A stretch of DNA of 64,000 nt. Source: Bacillus sp. ISL-45. GTDB lineage: Bacteria > Bacillota > Bacilli > Bacillales > Cytobacillaceae. Made by a program: the position numbers and the translations under genes. Location of the stretch: positions 1 through 64,000 of the forward strand of contig NZ_JAGGQQ010000004.1 in the NCBI RefSeq assembly GCF_018613195.1, read 5' to 3'. Positions 54,873 through 62,798 of this stretch are shown piece after piece. How positions within the stretch are numbered: the first letter of the stretch is position 1; each line of letters starts with the position of its first letter. The notes beneath the pieces are model-generated. The model was given only the letters and a program-made list of their open reading frames with translations. It had not been told where the DNA came from and did no database searches.

Positions 54873-55464
54873 ATAAATCTCCCATATTATTGGTTAGGGT
54901 GATATTGTTTTCTTGCAGTTTCTCCATGATTTTATATCTGTTGTTCCGAACCTTGCTGTTATAAGGCAGTTCAATCACTTCTCCAGATTTTGTCACCAAA
55001 TTCAAATGGTCTACTACTGTTACTCCATTGTTCTTCACGAAGATCTCTTTCGCTTCCTTCATATCCTCCCAATAATAAGAATTGATTGTATTGAACGTTG
55101 TATGTTCATTAAAGTGCATTCCCTTGTCATCAAGGTAATAATAGTTCGACACGCCGAACATAAAAAATGGAATGCAGCCTAACATGAGGAGAAATGAAAT
55201 CCACTTTACGCCTTTCCAATCAAACTTCCAATCAAGAAATAAATACAGGAATAAGATTACCGAGATCCATAGCATACCAATCATGAAAAGTATATAAGCC
55301 GATGGCGGAGTATCATAAAACCATTTATCGGCTGACAGGTAAAGATAATCCTGTATAAAATAAACAAAAACTAGTGGCATGAACAAACTGCTGATAATTA
55401 AAATAATTGCTGTAACAAGGATTATATTAGTTGTATTCTCTGTATTGAAACTTAAGCGAGGCAT
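54865..55464 (-). CDS. Hypothetical membrane protein with PH-like cytoplasmic end
   Basis: 199 residues from ATG 55464 (AGGAGG eight bases upstream). Three hydrophobic segments (ILVTAIILIISSLFMPLVFVYF, AYILFMIGMLWISVILFLYLFL, WISFLLMLGCIPFFMFGV), then about 75 residues with beta pattern (YYYLDDKGMHFNEHTTF, TVVDHLNLVTKSGEVIELPY). It may be PH-like, as is common in such Bacillus proteins, but that is inference. Confidence 0.7.
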   Translation of the reverse strand: MPRLSFNTENTTNIILVTAIILIISSLFMPLVFVYFIQDYLYLSADKWFYDTPPSAYILFMIGMLWISVILFLYLFLDWKFDWKGVKWISFLLMLGCIPFFMFGVSNYYYLDDKGMHFNEHTTFNTINSYYWEDMKEAKEIFVKNNGVTVVDHLNLVTKSGEVIELPYNSKVRNNRYKIMEKLQENNITLTNNMGDLYE

Positions 55465-55575
55465 AACCATTTCCTCCTTTTCCCAATATATACGGTAATA
55501 CGTTTATCAGGATAGAAGGTTTCAAATTATCTGAACATTAATGTAAATAAATGTTATTCTTATGAACAATCGTCT

Positions 55576-56037
55576 TTAAAAATGCCGTTCCATTGGTTCT
55601 GTACTATGTGTGTAGCCGTTTCTGCCATAAAACGCATTGCTAGTATCGCTGGGCCAAACAATGATGAATTCAAGCTTCTTTTCCTCGGCCCATTCATTAA
55701 CACGTGATAGCAGCTTGCTGCCAGTTCCTTTTCCCCTATATTCAGGAACAGTATATACATTTGTCATATAGGCAAACGGATGTGTGACCCTGCCTGGACG
55801 CGGAACCTTTTGGATCAACTCAACATAAATATGGGAAATGATTTGCCCGTTTTTCTCAGCTACCCAAACAAACCACTTGCTGCTATCTATCGCGGTTCCA
55901 AGAAACCTTCTGCATTCATTTTCAAACGAGCTAAACTCCACACCTTCCCCCATTTCTGGGTAGTCTTCGAGCGTAAAGTCCCATCTCATCTTTATTAACT
56001 GCTCAATGTCCCTTTTATTGGCTAATCGAATTTTCAT
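55576..56037 (-). CDS. GNAT family N-acetyltransferase
   Basis: 153 residues from ATG 56037 (GCGGAGG upstream). The acetyl-CoA loop is EYRGKGTGSKLLSRV, then FIIVWPSDTSNAFYGRNGY. It lies next to a small membrane-protein gene. A longer reading overlaps that gene's end and lacks a binding site. Substrate unknown. Confidence 0.87.
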   Translation of the reverse strand: MKIRLANKRDIEQLIKMRWDFTLEDYPEMGEGVEFSSFENECRRFLGTAIDSSKWFVWVAEKNGQIISHIYVELIQKVPRPGRVTHPFAYMTNVYTVPEYRGKGTGSKLLSRVNEWAEEKKLEFIIVWPSDTSNAFYGRNGYTHSTEPMERHF

Positions 56038-56088
56038 ATTTTCCTCCGCATAGAAAATGTTATCTGCAGGTGAAATCCTGCTCTCCAT

Positions 56089-56316
56089 CTATCTGCTGTT
56101 CTTCTTTTGTTTCGCAAAAAAATAACTAAATCCGAAGGGAAGCAACGGAACTAGTGCTAACAGCCTGAATCCATTCTCCGCGCCCAGAAAATATAGGGAC
56201 GGCAGGGTAATTGCCAATCCACTTATAATAAGAAGCTTCCTGGATTTACTCATCAAGCCCCAAATAAACAGAACGACAAATCCTGCAACCAGAAACCAAA
56301 ATACTGTTCCAGCCAT
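56089..56316 (-). CDS. Small hypothetical membrane protein (75 residues)
   Basis: Three hydrophobic segments (VFWFLVAGFVVLFIWGLMS, LLIISGLAITLPSLYFLG, LLALVPLLPFGFSYFF) and a basic C-terminus. No family recognised. It ends shortly before the GNAT gene. Confidence 0.7.
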   Translation of the reverse strand: MAGTVFWFLVAGFVVLFIWGLMSKSRKLLIISGLAITLPSLYFLGAENGFRLLALVPLLPFGFSYFFAKQKKNSR

Positions 56317-56327
56317 TCCTCACCCTC

Positions 56328-56756
56328 CTAAAATACTTCATGAGTGTTTTTCTTCAATGCCCCTAAATCATATAAAATACCTGCATCGCTATTCTCACAC
56401 CACATTTCTTTTACCTTGCTGGTATCAAATATGAAGATCATGATACCAGTCTCTTTTACCCGTTGGTTTTCTGACGGAATATCAAACCAGCCACCTTTAT
56501 AGGTCATCCAGCCGGTGTAACGCACTACCAGCTTATTGCCCTGTTCAATCAAATCCTCCAGCACCCATTCATCATCATGAAAAACGGATTGATACCATTT
56601 CATGAAATCAACCATTGATTCCCGTGAGTTTTCACCGTTTCGCGAATGGTAAACAAAATCCTCAGTGGTCAGTTCCTCAATCATACCAAGATTCCCCTGT
56701 GTAAAATATTCTCCGAACCATCTTTCAGCTAGCAATCTCTTATCATCGCTAATCAT
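56328..56756 (-). CDS. SnoaL-like / NTF2-fold protein
   Basis: 142 residues from ATG 56756 (GGAGTGGGG upstream). The NTF2-like pattern is RWFGEYFTQGNLGMIEELTTEDFVYHSRNG, WYQSVFHDDEWVLEDLIEQGNKLVVRYTGWMTYKGGWFDI, and MIFIFDTSKVKEMW, as in SnoaL-like polyketide-cyclase family members. Many such proteins in Firmicutes have no known substrate. Confidence 0.85.
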   Translation of the reverse strand: MISDDKRLLAERWFGEYFTQGNLGMIEELTTEDFVYHSRNGENSRESMVDFMKWYQSVFHDDEWVLEDLIEQGNKLVVRYTGWMTYKGGWFDIPSENQRVKETGIMIFIFDTSKVKEMWCENSDAGILYDLGALKKNTHEVF

Positions 56757-56837
56757 ATCCCCACTCCTGATCATAGTTATTAGTTTAGCAGCCAAAGGCC
56801 ACCGATGTTTTCATTAAATCACCGCCATCCAATTTAG

Positions 56838-57857
56838 TTAAAACTCCAGGCTGAACCAGCGGCCATGGCCTTCTGTTTCCCCGATTGTGTTCAAGCTTTC
56901 TATTCCATCGAGATAATAATCCAGGTGAAGCTTTGCATCGTAAATATTATTGTATATATGAAAAATTGCCCTTCGTTCTCCAATTTCTTTTATGTGCTCC
57001 AGAAGCTTCTCCTTGGTCTCGACGGGCATTTGATTGGCCACATGGGTATGAAATAAACAAATCACTTGTTCTTCCGGGATTTCGGTTGCCAGGGATCTGA
57101 TTAGTTCGACGCCATCCCCCTCTATTAACCTTAAAGATTGATTGCTCACATAGCTTGCCGCTTTTTCAAATATCTCCCGTCTTTCACCGTGTTCTGGCCA
57201 GATCAATGCCTTTAGCCATAAGTAATCCTCTGTATTTCTAACATCATTTATATGCAAGTCGATTCCAATCCTTGTTGCCACTTCAGGGTGATTCATTTGT
57301 TGCAACAGCGTCTTTCCCCCTTTAATTACTGAGGAAAGATGAACTTCAGAATACGGATTCCCATATATCTCTCCAGTTCCATAAGAATAACTGTATTGAT
57401 TCATGAATAGTTGCAAACCTGCACTGGTTCCGATTTCGATTAATGCCAATGGCTTTTTAGTTATTTGATATATATGGCTGAATACTGGATAAAGATATGA
57501 ACACCGTCCTACTTCGTTGGTCTGGACGATTTTATTTTTTAACAAACCAATAATCTCATAAGAATATTTCTGGCAAAAGTCCACAAAAGCAGGGTAAGCA
57601 TTTTCTGCCTTTCCTGGATGATTTGTTATGCTAGGATAAAAAGCAGACAGTCTATGCTTAAACCCTTTCAATATTAAATAGTGCACCGCTCCAAAAAGCA
57701 AATTGGGCACAGGCTGCCCATTCTTTGCCGAAGATGCAAGTTCCAGCATCTCTCCGTCTTCAGCAATTTTTAAAGAAAGAAACTCATATAACGGACTTGA
57801 TTCCCTGCATTCATGAACCGCAAATCTCCTGAATTTCATAGAGAGATCATTAGACAT
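56838..57857 (-). CDS. DUF2332 family protein
   Basis: 339 residues from ATG 57857. SPLYEFLSLKIAEDGEMLELAS, PVPNLLFGAVHYLIL, then IEIGTSAGLQLFMNQYSY and VICLFHTHVANQMP match DUF2332. The EIGTSAG segment resembles a SAM-binding loop, but no methyltransferase activity is established. It abuts the interrupted membrane-protein gene upstream (6-nt gap). Confidence 0.87.
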   Translation of the reverse strand: MSNDLSMKFRRFAVHECRESSPLYEFLSLKIAEDGEMLELASSAKNGQPVPNLLFGAVHYLILKGFKHRLSAFYPSITNHPGKAENAYPAFVDFCQKYSYEIIGLLKNKIVQTNEVGRCSYLYPVFSHIYQITKKPLALIEIGTSAGLQLFMNQYSYSYGTGEIYGNPYSEVHLSSVIKGGKTLLQQMNHPEVATRIGIDLHINDVRNTEDYLWLKALIWPEHGERREIFEKAASYVSNQSLRLIEGDGVELIRSLATEIPEEQVICLFHTHVANQMPVETKEKLLEHIKEIGERRAIFHIYNNIYDAKLHLDYYLDGIESLNTIGETEGHGRWFSLEF

Positions 57858-57863
57858 CAAACA

Positions 57864-58199
57864 TCACCGAACCCTTCTACATAAAGACACAATACCTAAA
57901 AGAATCACATAAACAGCACACACAGCTGCCACTACAAGGAATAAATAGTTCCCTATTAATACCTTCGTAGGATTCTCCAGAGGACTCACTAATCCCAATT
58001 CAAACGGGAAAGCATCCTCCAAGGGTGACAACCAGGTGTTCTGTTCAATAATCGGCAGAGGGAGCCCAAGTCTATGCTTTGTCAAATCATAATCATGGGT
58101 TACAATGACAGAATCAAAAAAAGGAGTAACTGTAACGCCTATCCAGCCAATAAAAATGGATATCCATACCTATCTGTCCCGCAGCACTTTTTCTAGCAT
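57864..58199 (-). pseudogene. Small membrane protein gene with in-frame TAG
   Basis: From ATG 58199 the frame reads MLEKVLRDR, then TAG at 58170-58172 (codon 10), then VWISIFIGWIGVTVTPFFDS and on without another stop to 57864 (111 codons in all). The part after the stop has a full membrane protein layout: helix, hydrophilic THDYDLTKHRLGLPLPIIEQ, PFELGLVSP, and a second helix near the end. GGTGGG precedes the ATG, 2 nt after the upstream stop. The only later start (TTG 58085) has no binding site. One base change (CAG/AAG to TAG) would explain it. Confidence 0.72.
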
Positions 58200-58201
58200 T
58201 T

Positions 58202-58807
58202 TCAGTCCCACCATAAGTCCATTTTTTTTGTTTCTGTGATCGCTTCAATTAATCCATTAATGCTTCCTGTTCCCTGTTCCACGATATCAGGACAGAATTC
58301 AGCAATTTCTCTTGCCAGTGTTTTTAGCTCTTTGCCTTCAGGTAAAACATCAAAATTCGCTTCCACCCAATCGTAATCCGCACCAATTACGGTGAACGGA
58401 TGGCTACTATGCCATTCCCTTAGTTTAGATATAACCCTTTCGTTGCTTATATTATAATTATCCCCATTCGTCTGCTGGAGCTGCAGGATCTCAAACTGGT
58501 CTGAACCAGGGATAATGCCGATTTTTTCACGTTCGGAATCGCAAATAAAAGCCAAATAGTTTATTGCCATAAGTTCCTCCCTTAGTTTTAAAACCAGCAG
58601 TTCCGCTTCTGCCTGTTTGGCATCCACGTAAATCCCTGCAATTTCAACACGCTTCTCAGTATACAAATCTCCTTTGTAAAAAGGATGCAATTTACCATCA
58701 GAATTTCTTCTGACAATTGTCATTGCCTCTTCTGAGATTCCGCATTTTTCAATATTGATATTATTTTCCTTACTTTTGCCAAAACTTAAAAGCTTTTTCC
58801 AATTCAA
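58202..58807 (-). CDS. DUF4253 domain protein
   Basis: 201 residues from TTG 58807. The C-terminal half has REWHSSHPFTVIGADYDWVEA, LAREIAEFCPDIVEQGTGS and the end MDLWWD, as in DUF4253. The N-terminal half is less conserved. DUF4253 proteins occur in bacterial accessory and polymorphic toxin-immunity contexts; the role here is unknown. Confidence 0.85.
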   Translation of the reverse strand: MNWKKLLSFGKSKENNINIEKCGISEEAMTIVRRNSDGKLHPFYKGDLYTEKRVEIAGIYVDAKQAEAELLVLKLREELMAINYLAFICDSEREKIGIIPGSDQFEILQLQQTNGDNYNISNERVISKLREWHSSHPFTVIGADYDWVEANFDVLPEGKELKTLAREIAEFCPDIVEQGTGSINGLIEAITETKKMDLWWD

Positions 58808-58830
58808 TTCCCTTCACCTGCAATTCTTTG

Positions 58831-59442
58831 TTAATCGTTCATCAATTGAGAATAAGGGATAACTAGGTCAGCTTTTTCTGCGGGACGAAGCTTTTCCATG
58901 TAGTAGTCCTCTGCTTTCCAGTATCTGTTTCTGAATTTTTCAATGTTCAGTTGAGTTTGACTGCTTTCCCTCGCAAACCTTACATCTCGTGGACAGTCTA
59001 TAAAAACAATGTAATCAATAAATGCTCTCCATTCCTCTCTCTGGAGGAAAATCCCTTCTACGATTATTACTTTTTTTAAAGCCAGATTCAGCGTTCTATT
59101 AACCTGTTGGTCCGTCTCATTATCATAATATGGGAGTTCAATTTCATCTGAATGAATCAAGTTTTCAAATAAGGATTTCACCAGAGACTCTACATCCCAC
59201 TGTAAGTTATAATACTCCTGCCACTCCTCCTGGCCGGTATTATACCTTTTCGACCGCCCTACAATATGGTCGTCCAAGTGAATGACTGTACTTTCAATTT
59301 CCTTTTCCTTAAGCAATGAAGCGATTCTCTTCACAAAAGTTGTTTTTCCTGCCCTGCTAAGACCATCTATACCTAAAATACATCGTTTATTTGTGTATAG
59401 TACCGAAAAAACCTGCCTCAATAACTCCTCTTCAGCGTTCAT
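58831..59442 (-). CDS. Uridine kinase-like P-loop protein
   Basis: 203 residues. Walker A GIDGLSRAGKTTFVKR at residues 24-38, then VIHLDDHIVGRSKRYNTGQEEWQEYYNLQWDVESL, similar to uridine kinase/phosphoribulokinase (LDDFY-like region), and VIIVEGIFLQREEW with Walker B. It is annotated in relatives as kinase of unknown substrate. It precedes the DUF4253 gene by 24 bases. Confidence 0.85.
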   Translation of the reverse strand: MNAEEELLRQVFSVLYTNKRCILGIDGLSRAGKTTFVKRIASLLKEKEIESTVIHLDDHIVGRSKRYNTGQEEWQEYYNLQWDVESLVKSLFENLIHSDEIELPYYDNETDQQVNRTLNLALKKVIIVEGIFLQREEWRAFIDYIVFIDCPRDVRFARESSQTQLNIEKFRNRYWKAEDYYMEKLRPAEKADLVIPYSQLMND

Positions 59443-59528
59443 TCTGCAACCCCACTTTTCAAAGTAAAAAAATACACTTACTTATTCGCTAAACTTACAC
59501 ATATCCCCTTTTTCAGGCAAAAATAAAA

Positions 59529-59546
59529 CCACCTGGAAAAGGCGGA
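59529..59546 (-). terminator. Terminator of the NUDIX gene
   Basis: CCGCCT-TTTCC-AGGTGG on the minus strand followed by TTTTATTTTT, directly after the stop at 59551. Confidence 0.75.
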
Positions 59547-59550
59547 ATTA

Positions 59551-59988
59551 TCATTTAAGTTCAATTTTATTATTTTGAATATCAGCCTCTTCAATGCTTT
59601 CCTTTAGCCAAATAGGAGCCTTTGCGTGAGCAAAAACTTCTGCTGCTGTCATCCAAAAAACTGCTTCAACTTCATCCTTGCTTTTTGGGTATGGTTCGCC
59701 ACCGGCAATTTCACAATAAAATACAACATCGAGTACTACCCTGCCATCCGGGAGAACAAATGAAGAATTGCGTACATATTTAACATCATCCTTTATGGTG
59801 ATGCCCACTTCCTCAAAGAGCTCCCGTCTCAAAGTTCGCTCAAGCAAACCTGTTGAGAATCCTTCGTTTTCTACCGTTCCTCCAACAAGCGAAAGGAGTC
59901 CTCCTGCGTGTTCCTCTTTGGTACTCCGTTCAATGATAAGCCACTTTCCCTCTCTGTACACCGCACCTTCGACATTAAGAACAAACAT
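59551..59988 (-). CDS. NUDIX hydrolase
   Basis: 145 residues from ATG 59988 (GGAGGGAG upstream). NUDIX box: GGTVENEGFSTGLLERTLRRELFEEVGIT, in which the catalytic helix is RRELFEEVG. KWLIIERSTKEEHAGG precedes it. Substrate unknown. Monocistronic. Confidence 0.87.
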   Translation of the reverse strand: MFVLNVEGAVYREGKWLIIERSTKEEHAGGLLSLVGGTVENEGFSTGLLERTLRRELFEEVGITIKDDVKYVRNSSFVLPDGRVVLDVVFYCEIAGGEPYPKSKDEVEAVFWMTAAEVFAHAKAPIWLKESIEEADIQNNKIELK

Positions 59989-60255
59989 TTGTGTTCTCCC
60001 TCCAATTACTGTTCTCCATTTCCGATACACTAAATTAAATACAATCTTTATGACAAAAGGCCTGTAACTTTTTTAAAAGGTCCCTTTTAATAAATTTCAC
60101 CAAAAAGTTACACATAGTTTTTACCATTTAAATTTACTGAAAATTCGATAAATTTACGCATACTTTTCCACTGTTACTACTTGTATAATAGTAATACACC
60201 TAGAGTTAGCTAAGGTAGAACCAACAAAAATCTGGACTTTAGGAGAGTGATGAAC

Positions 60256-60564
60256 ATGTTAGAAAACGTTATTTTCGCAATGCTCATCGGTGGATTTGTT
60301 GGACTGACAGCTCATGTTAGAAAAAGAGGCAAGATCATCATGCCGAGAAGGACAAAAAAATTCATTTACCTGGGTTTCTTGGAAGAAATCCTCACAGGAT
60401 CACTAGCCGCCGCACTTTTGGTGGTATCATCCGAAGCTGATTCACTGCTTAGAGTCTTTTTGATGTCCATCATGGCTGGTTTCGGGGGTGATGCCTTACT
60501 AAGAGGACTTGAATTATTTCGAATAGGAAGCGGTAACCAGGGTGGGGAGGATATTGGCAAATGA
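60256..60564 (+). CDS. DUF4257 family membrane protein
   Basis: 102 residues from ATG 60256 (AGGAGAG upstream). Three hydrophobic segments (VIFAMLIGGFVGLTAHV; EILTGSLAAALLVVS; LLRVFLMSIMAGFGGDALLRGL), basic cytoplasmic loop RKRGKIIMPRRTKKF. It matches DUF4257 small membrane proteins as I recall. The stop overlaps the ATG of a 28-codon gene. Confidence 0.75.
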   Translation: MLENVIFAMLIGGFVGLTAHVRKRGKIIMPRRTKKFIYLGFLEEILTGSLAAALLVVSSEADSLLRVFLMSIMAGFGGDALLRGLELFRIGSGNQGGEDIGK

Positions 60565-60647
60565 AAATACCAACACCTCAGCCTGAGAGAAAGAAGTTTG
60601 CTAACGCCATTGGTCAAGCAGCTTCCAAAGTGCTTGTTTTTTTTTGA
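60561..60647 (+). CDS. Possible 28-residue basic peptide
   Basis: The ATG overlaps the DUF4257 stop (ATGA) and GGGGAGG lies upstream, so it is well placed for coupled translation. The product starts MKIPTPQPERKKFANAIGQA and ends in SKVLVFF, with an amphipathic middle. Too short to assign. The frame ends in a T-run (60636-60645) that may itself be part of a terminator. Confidence 0.5.
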   Translation: MKIPTPQPERKKFANAIGQAASKVLVFF

Positions 60648-60707
60648 TGGTAATGAACTTGGGAAAATTTTAATTTGCCCCTCTTCATCCCCTAATAAAG
60701 CCCTCGT

Positions 60708-61172
60708 TTAAATCCCCTTAATCGGAATATGGATTTTAAGCTCCGGTACATCAGTAACCGGATCAAAACTCCCTGGATACTCTTCCAAATGCTCTAAATC
60801 ACTCTGTCTTAAAGTATATTCATTTTGTTTTATCCATGTATACAAGCCTGTATAAGCTTCAGAAACCGCTGCCCCCTTATACTCAGTTGTGGCATATGTA
60901 CAGGCAGGAACCGAGATGATTTCCATTCCTTCAGGGATAGCTGTCCCCTCTTCAACTTCCAGTGCCAGATAATAGGTAAAGCCATTTTCCGTGTTGTCAT
61001 AAGACAGACCAATAATATTTTCAGGATTTACAGCATACTTTATTTGGTTCTTGCTATTTAGAAACTTCTTGTGAAATACTTTAATTTCTCCTTTGGCTGC
61101 CTGTTCAAAAGTGCCGACCCATTTCACTCCTATAGCCTTGAATGCTTCTTTTTTTACAACCTTTGCTTCCAT
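60708..61172 (-). CDS. GyrI-like / effector-binding domain protein
   Basis: 154 residues with AGGAGGAG upstream. VVKKEAFKAIGVKWVGTF at the start, YYLALEVEEGTAIPEGMEIISVPACTYATTEYKG in the middle, and GLYTWIKQNEY near the end with LKIHIPIKG as in other GyrI-like proteins. Third such gene in the window (3285, 7097). Confidence 0.85.
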   Translation of the reverse strand: MEAKVVKKEAFKAIGVKWVGTFEQAAKGEIKVFHKKFLNSKNQIKYAVNPENIIGLSYDNTENGFTYYLALEVEEGTAIPEGMEIISVPACTYATTEYKGAAVSEAYTGLYTWIKQNEYTLRQSDLEHLEEYPGSFDPVTDVPELKIHIPIKGI

Positions 61173-61251
61173 TTATTAATCTCCTCCTTTATTTGTACAT
61201 TTTTAGAACCAGCCAGGGAAAAGTAAGGTTAAAAATATAAGGAGAAACTTT

Positions 61252-61773
61252 ATGGACCTTAATATTTTCCAGTTGATTACCAGATTTTCCGGCCATAATA
61301 GGCCAGTGGATTTATTAATGATATTCGTCTCTAATCGGATCCGTTATGTCTATATTCTTATAACGGCCTTACTTCTTTTTAAGAACCGACACAACAAGCG
61401 GATTGCCATTGAAACAGGGAGTTCTGTTTTTATCAGCTTAGTCATTCAATTTTTCATTAAAATCTTTTACTATAGACCTCGGCCCTTCAAGAAAAGACGG
61501 GTTGGTATTCTGATTCCTTCAAAAAATGATTCATCCTTCCCGAGTAAGCACACTATTCTGGCCTTTGCCGCTTCCACTACATTACTGATGTTCCATCGCA
61601 AGTTAGGAATATTGATGACGTGGTTGTCTGCTCTAACTGGTTTTTCCCGGATTTGGGTCGGTCACCATTACCCTTCTGATATTATTGGAAGTGCACTTAT
61701 CGGATCGCTGGCAAGTTTTATCACAAGAATCATTTCATACCGGATATTTGGAGACAAACCAGGAATCAGTTAA
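61252..61773 (+). CDS. PAP2 family phosphatase (BcrC/undecaprenyl-diphosphatase-like)
   Basis: 173 residues with AAGGAGA upstream. Three PAP2 motifs: KIFYYRPRPF (motif 1), SFPSKHTI (PSGH-like, here PSKH, motif 2) and SRIWVGHHYPSDIIGS (motif 3 with catalytic His). About five membrane helices. It could dephosphorylate undecaprenyl diphosphate or phosphatidylglycerol phosphate. Array D begins about 110 bases downstream. Confidence 0.87.
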   Translation: MDLNIFQLITRFSGHNRPVDLLMIFVSNRIRYVYILITALLLFKNRHNKRIAIETGSSVFISLVIQFFIKIFYYRPRPFKKRRVGILIPSKNDSSFPSKHTILAFAASTTLLMFHRKLGILMTWLSALTGFSRIWVGHHYPSDIIGSALIGSLASFITRIISYRIFGDKPGIS

Positions 61774-61880
61774 TTACTGCGTTTGGCATTATGGGAAAAG
61801 TGTTTCCTTTTAAAACAAAAGTTCAATTGGAACGTTGATTTGGAATGATTGCTGGCATTACTAAGGTTGACCCCGAACGT

Positions 61881-62047
61881 GTTTGAAGTTCGATTTTCTT
61901 TTGACAGCTTTTCATCGGTTGTCCGCAAACTGTCTGAAGTTCGACTTTCTTTTGACAGCTTTTCATCGTTTGATGAGTCAAGCCTGTCTGAAGTTGGCCA
62001 TTCTTCTGACAGCTTTTTCTCTTTTGACCGCAAACCTGTCTGAAGTT
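61881..62047 (+). repeat. Array D: about three units of 51-54 bp (type D)
   Basis: GTTTGAAGTT/GTCTGAAGTT starts at 61881, 61932, 61986 and 62038 (spacings 51, 54, 52). Each unit holds TTTGACAGCTTTTCATCG and, in places, GTTTGTCCGCAAAC, which match the linker and right-arm core of type A (GACACTTTTC, GTTTGTCCG). CTGTC and GACAG form a palindrome, less regular than in the other arrays. The frames seen inside it are products of the repeat, not genes. Confidence 0.85.
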
Positions 62048-62115
62048 TCCTTAACCTTTACCTTTATTGCCTCTTCCCAACTATCCTTAGCTATAGGCCT
62101 TAAGGTCAATTCCAT
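61978..62115 (-). pseudogene. GNAT acetyltransferase stub running into array D
   Basis: ATG 62115 has a good ribosome binding site (AGGGGG). The first 24 or so codons read MELTLRPIAKDSWEEAIKVK, the standard N-terminus of BltD/spermidine acetyltransferase-like GNAT proteins. After that the frame enters the array and ends at 61978 after 45 codons, without any acetyl-CoA site. The rest of the gene is gone. Either the array arose at or was inserted into the gene, or a deletion joined them. The exact junction is unclear. Confidence 0.7.
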
Positions 62116-62249
62116 AAAAAATCCCCCTGTCCTTCTGCAAAACATTCATTCTGTACCGATGTTATTATTAAGTGCAGATACACTTTTAGCTAATTTTACC
62201 ATCTGGTTTTAAATTCTCAACTCACTTTTCTAAAAAAAATAAAATAATG

Positions 62250-62275
62250 TGTAACTTTTGGTAATGCTAACTGTC
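62250..62275 (+). promoter_or_regulatory. Possible ECF-type promoter of the sigma operon
   Basis: TGTAAC (62250-62255) and GTC (62273-62275) at about 17 bp resemble the AAC...CGTC pattern of ECF-dependent promoters, which would mean autoregulation. A similar TGTAACTTTTTGGT lies on the minus strand at 60099-60112, upstream of the NUDIX gene at 59551. Short motif, so uncertain. Confidence 0.4.
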
Positions 62276-62300
62276 TATGTTTTCTAGAGAGGGGGATGGA

Positions 62301-62798
62301 ATGTCAGACCCGAGGATTGAATTATACGAAAAATATAAGAATATGATTTTCTTGTACCTATACCGTTCGACGTTAAATCAGCATATTGCTGAAGATCTTA
62401 CCCAGGATACATTTTTGAAGGCCTTTCAGTCACTTTCCAGCTTCCGGGGTGAGTCCTCATTAAAAACATGGCTTTTTAAAATTGCAAGAAACACATATAT
62501 CAATTTCAGCAAGAAGAAACAAACCAGCATGGAGCTTCAATCAGATAAGATTGACCAGCACTTAGTTCAGCAGCACGATCCATTCAAACGTTTAGATGAC
62601 CAGAATGCAATTGAGCTGACGTTATTGCAGCTGCCTGAAAATTACAGAACGTATATCATTTTACGAGATATGAACGATCTTACTTATGAAGAAGTTGCCG
62701 TGATCACAAACGAAACAATTGGCCAGGTAAAGGTTGGCTTGTACCGGGCCAGAAAAAAATTCAAAGAACTCTACAAGCAATTGGAGGATGGAGAATGA
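62301..62798 (+). CDS. ECF RNA polymerase sigma factor
   Basis: 165 residues from ATG 62301 (AGAGGGGGAT upstream). Region 2: FLYLYRSTLNQHIAEDLTQDTFLKAFQSLSSFRGESSLKTWLFKIARNTYINF; region 4: LLQLPENYRTYIILRDMNDLTYEEVAVITNETIGQVKVGLYRARKKF. It resembles Bacillus SigX/YlaC-like sigmas. The stop overlaps the anti-sigma ATG. Confidence 0.9.
   Translation: MSDPRIELYEKYKNMIFLYLYRSTLNQHIAEDLTQDTFLKAFQSLSSFRGESSLKTWLFKIARNTYINFSKKKQTSMELQSDKIDQHLVQQHDPFKRLDDQNAIELTLLQLPENYRTYIILRDMNDLTYEEVAVITNETIGQVKVGLYRARKKFKELYKQLEDGE

Noticed and set aside
61770-62033. Minus-strand 87-codon repeat-rich frame (and two plus-strand frames) over array D
   Set aside because: The Ser/Lys/Glu periodicity is simply the translated 52-bp repeat; no start signal and no conserved pattern.
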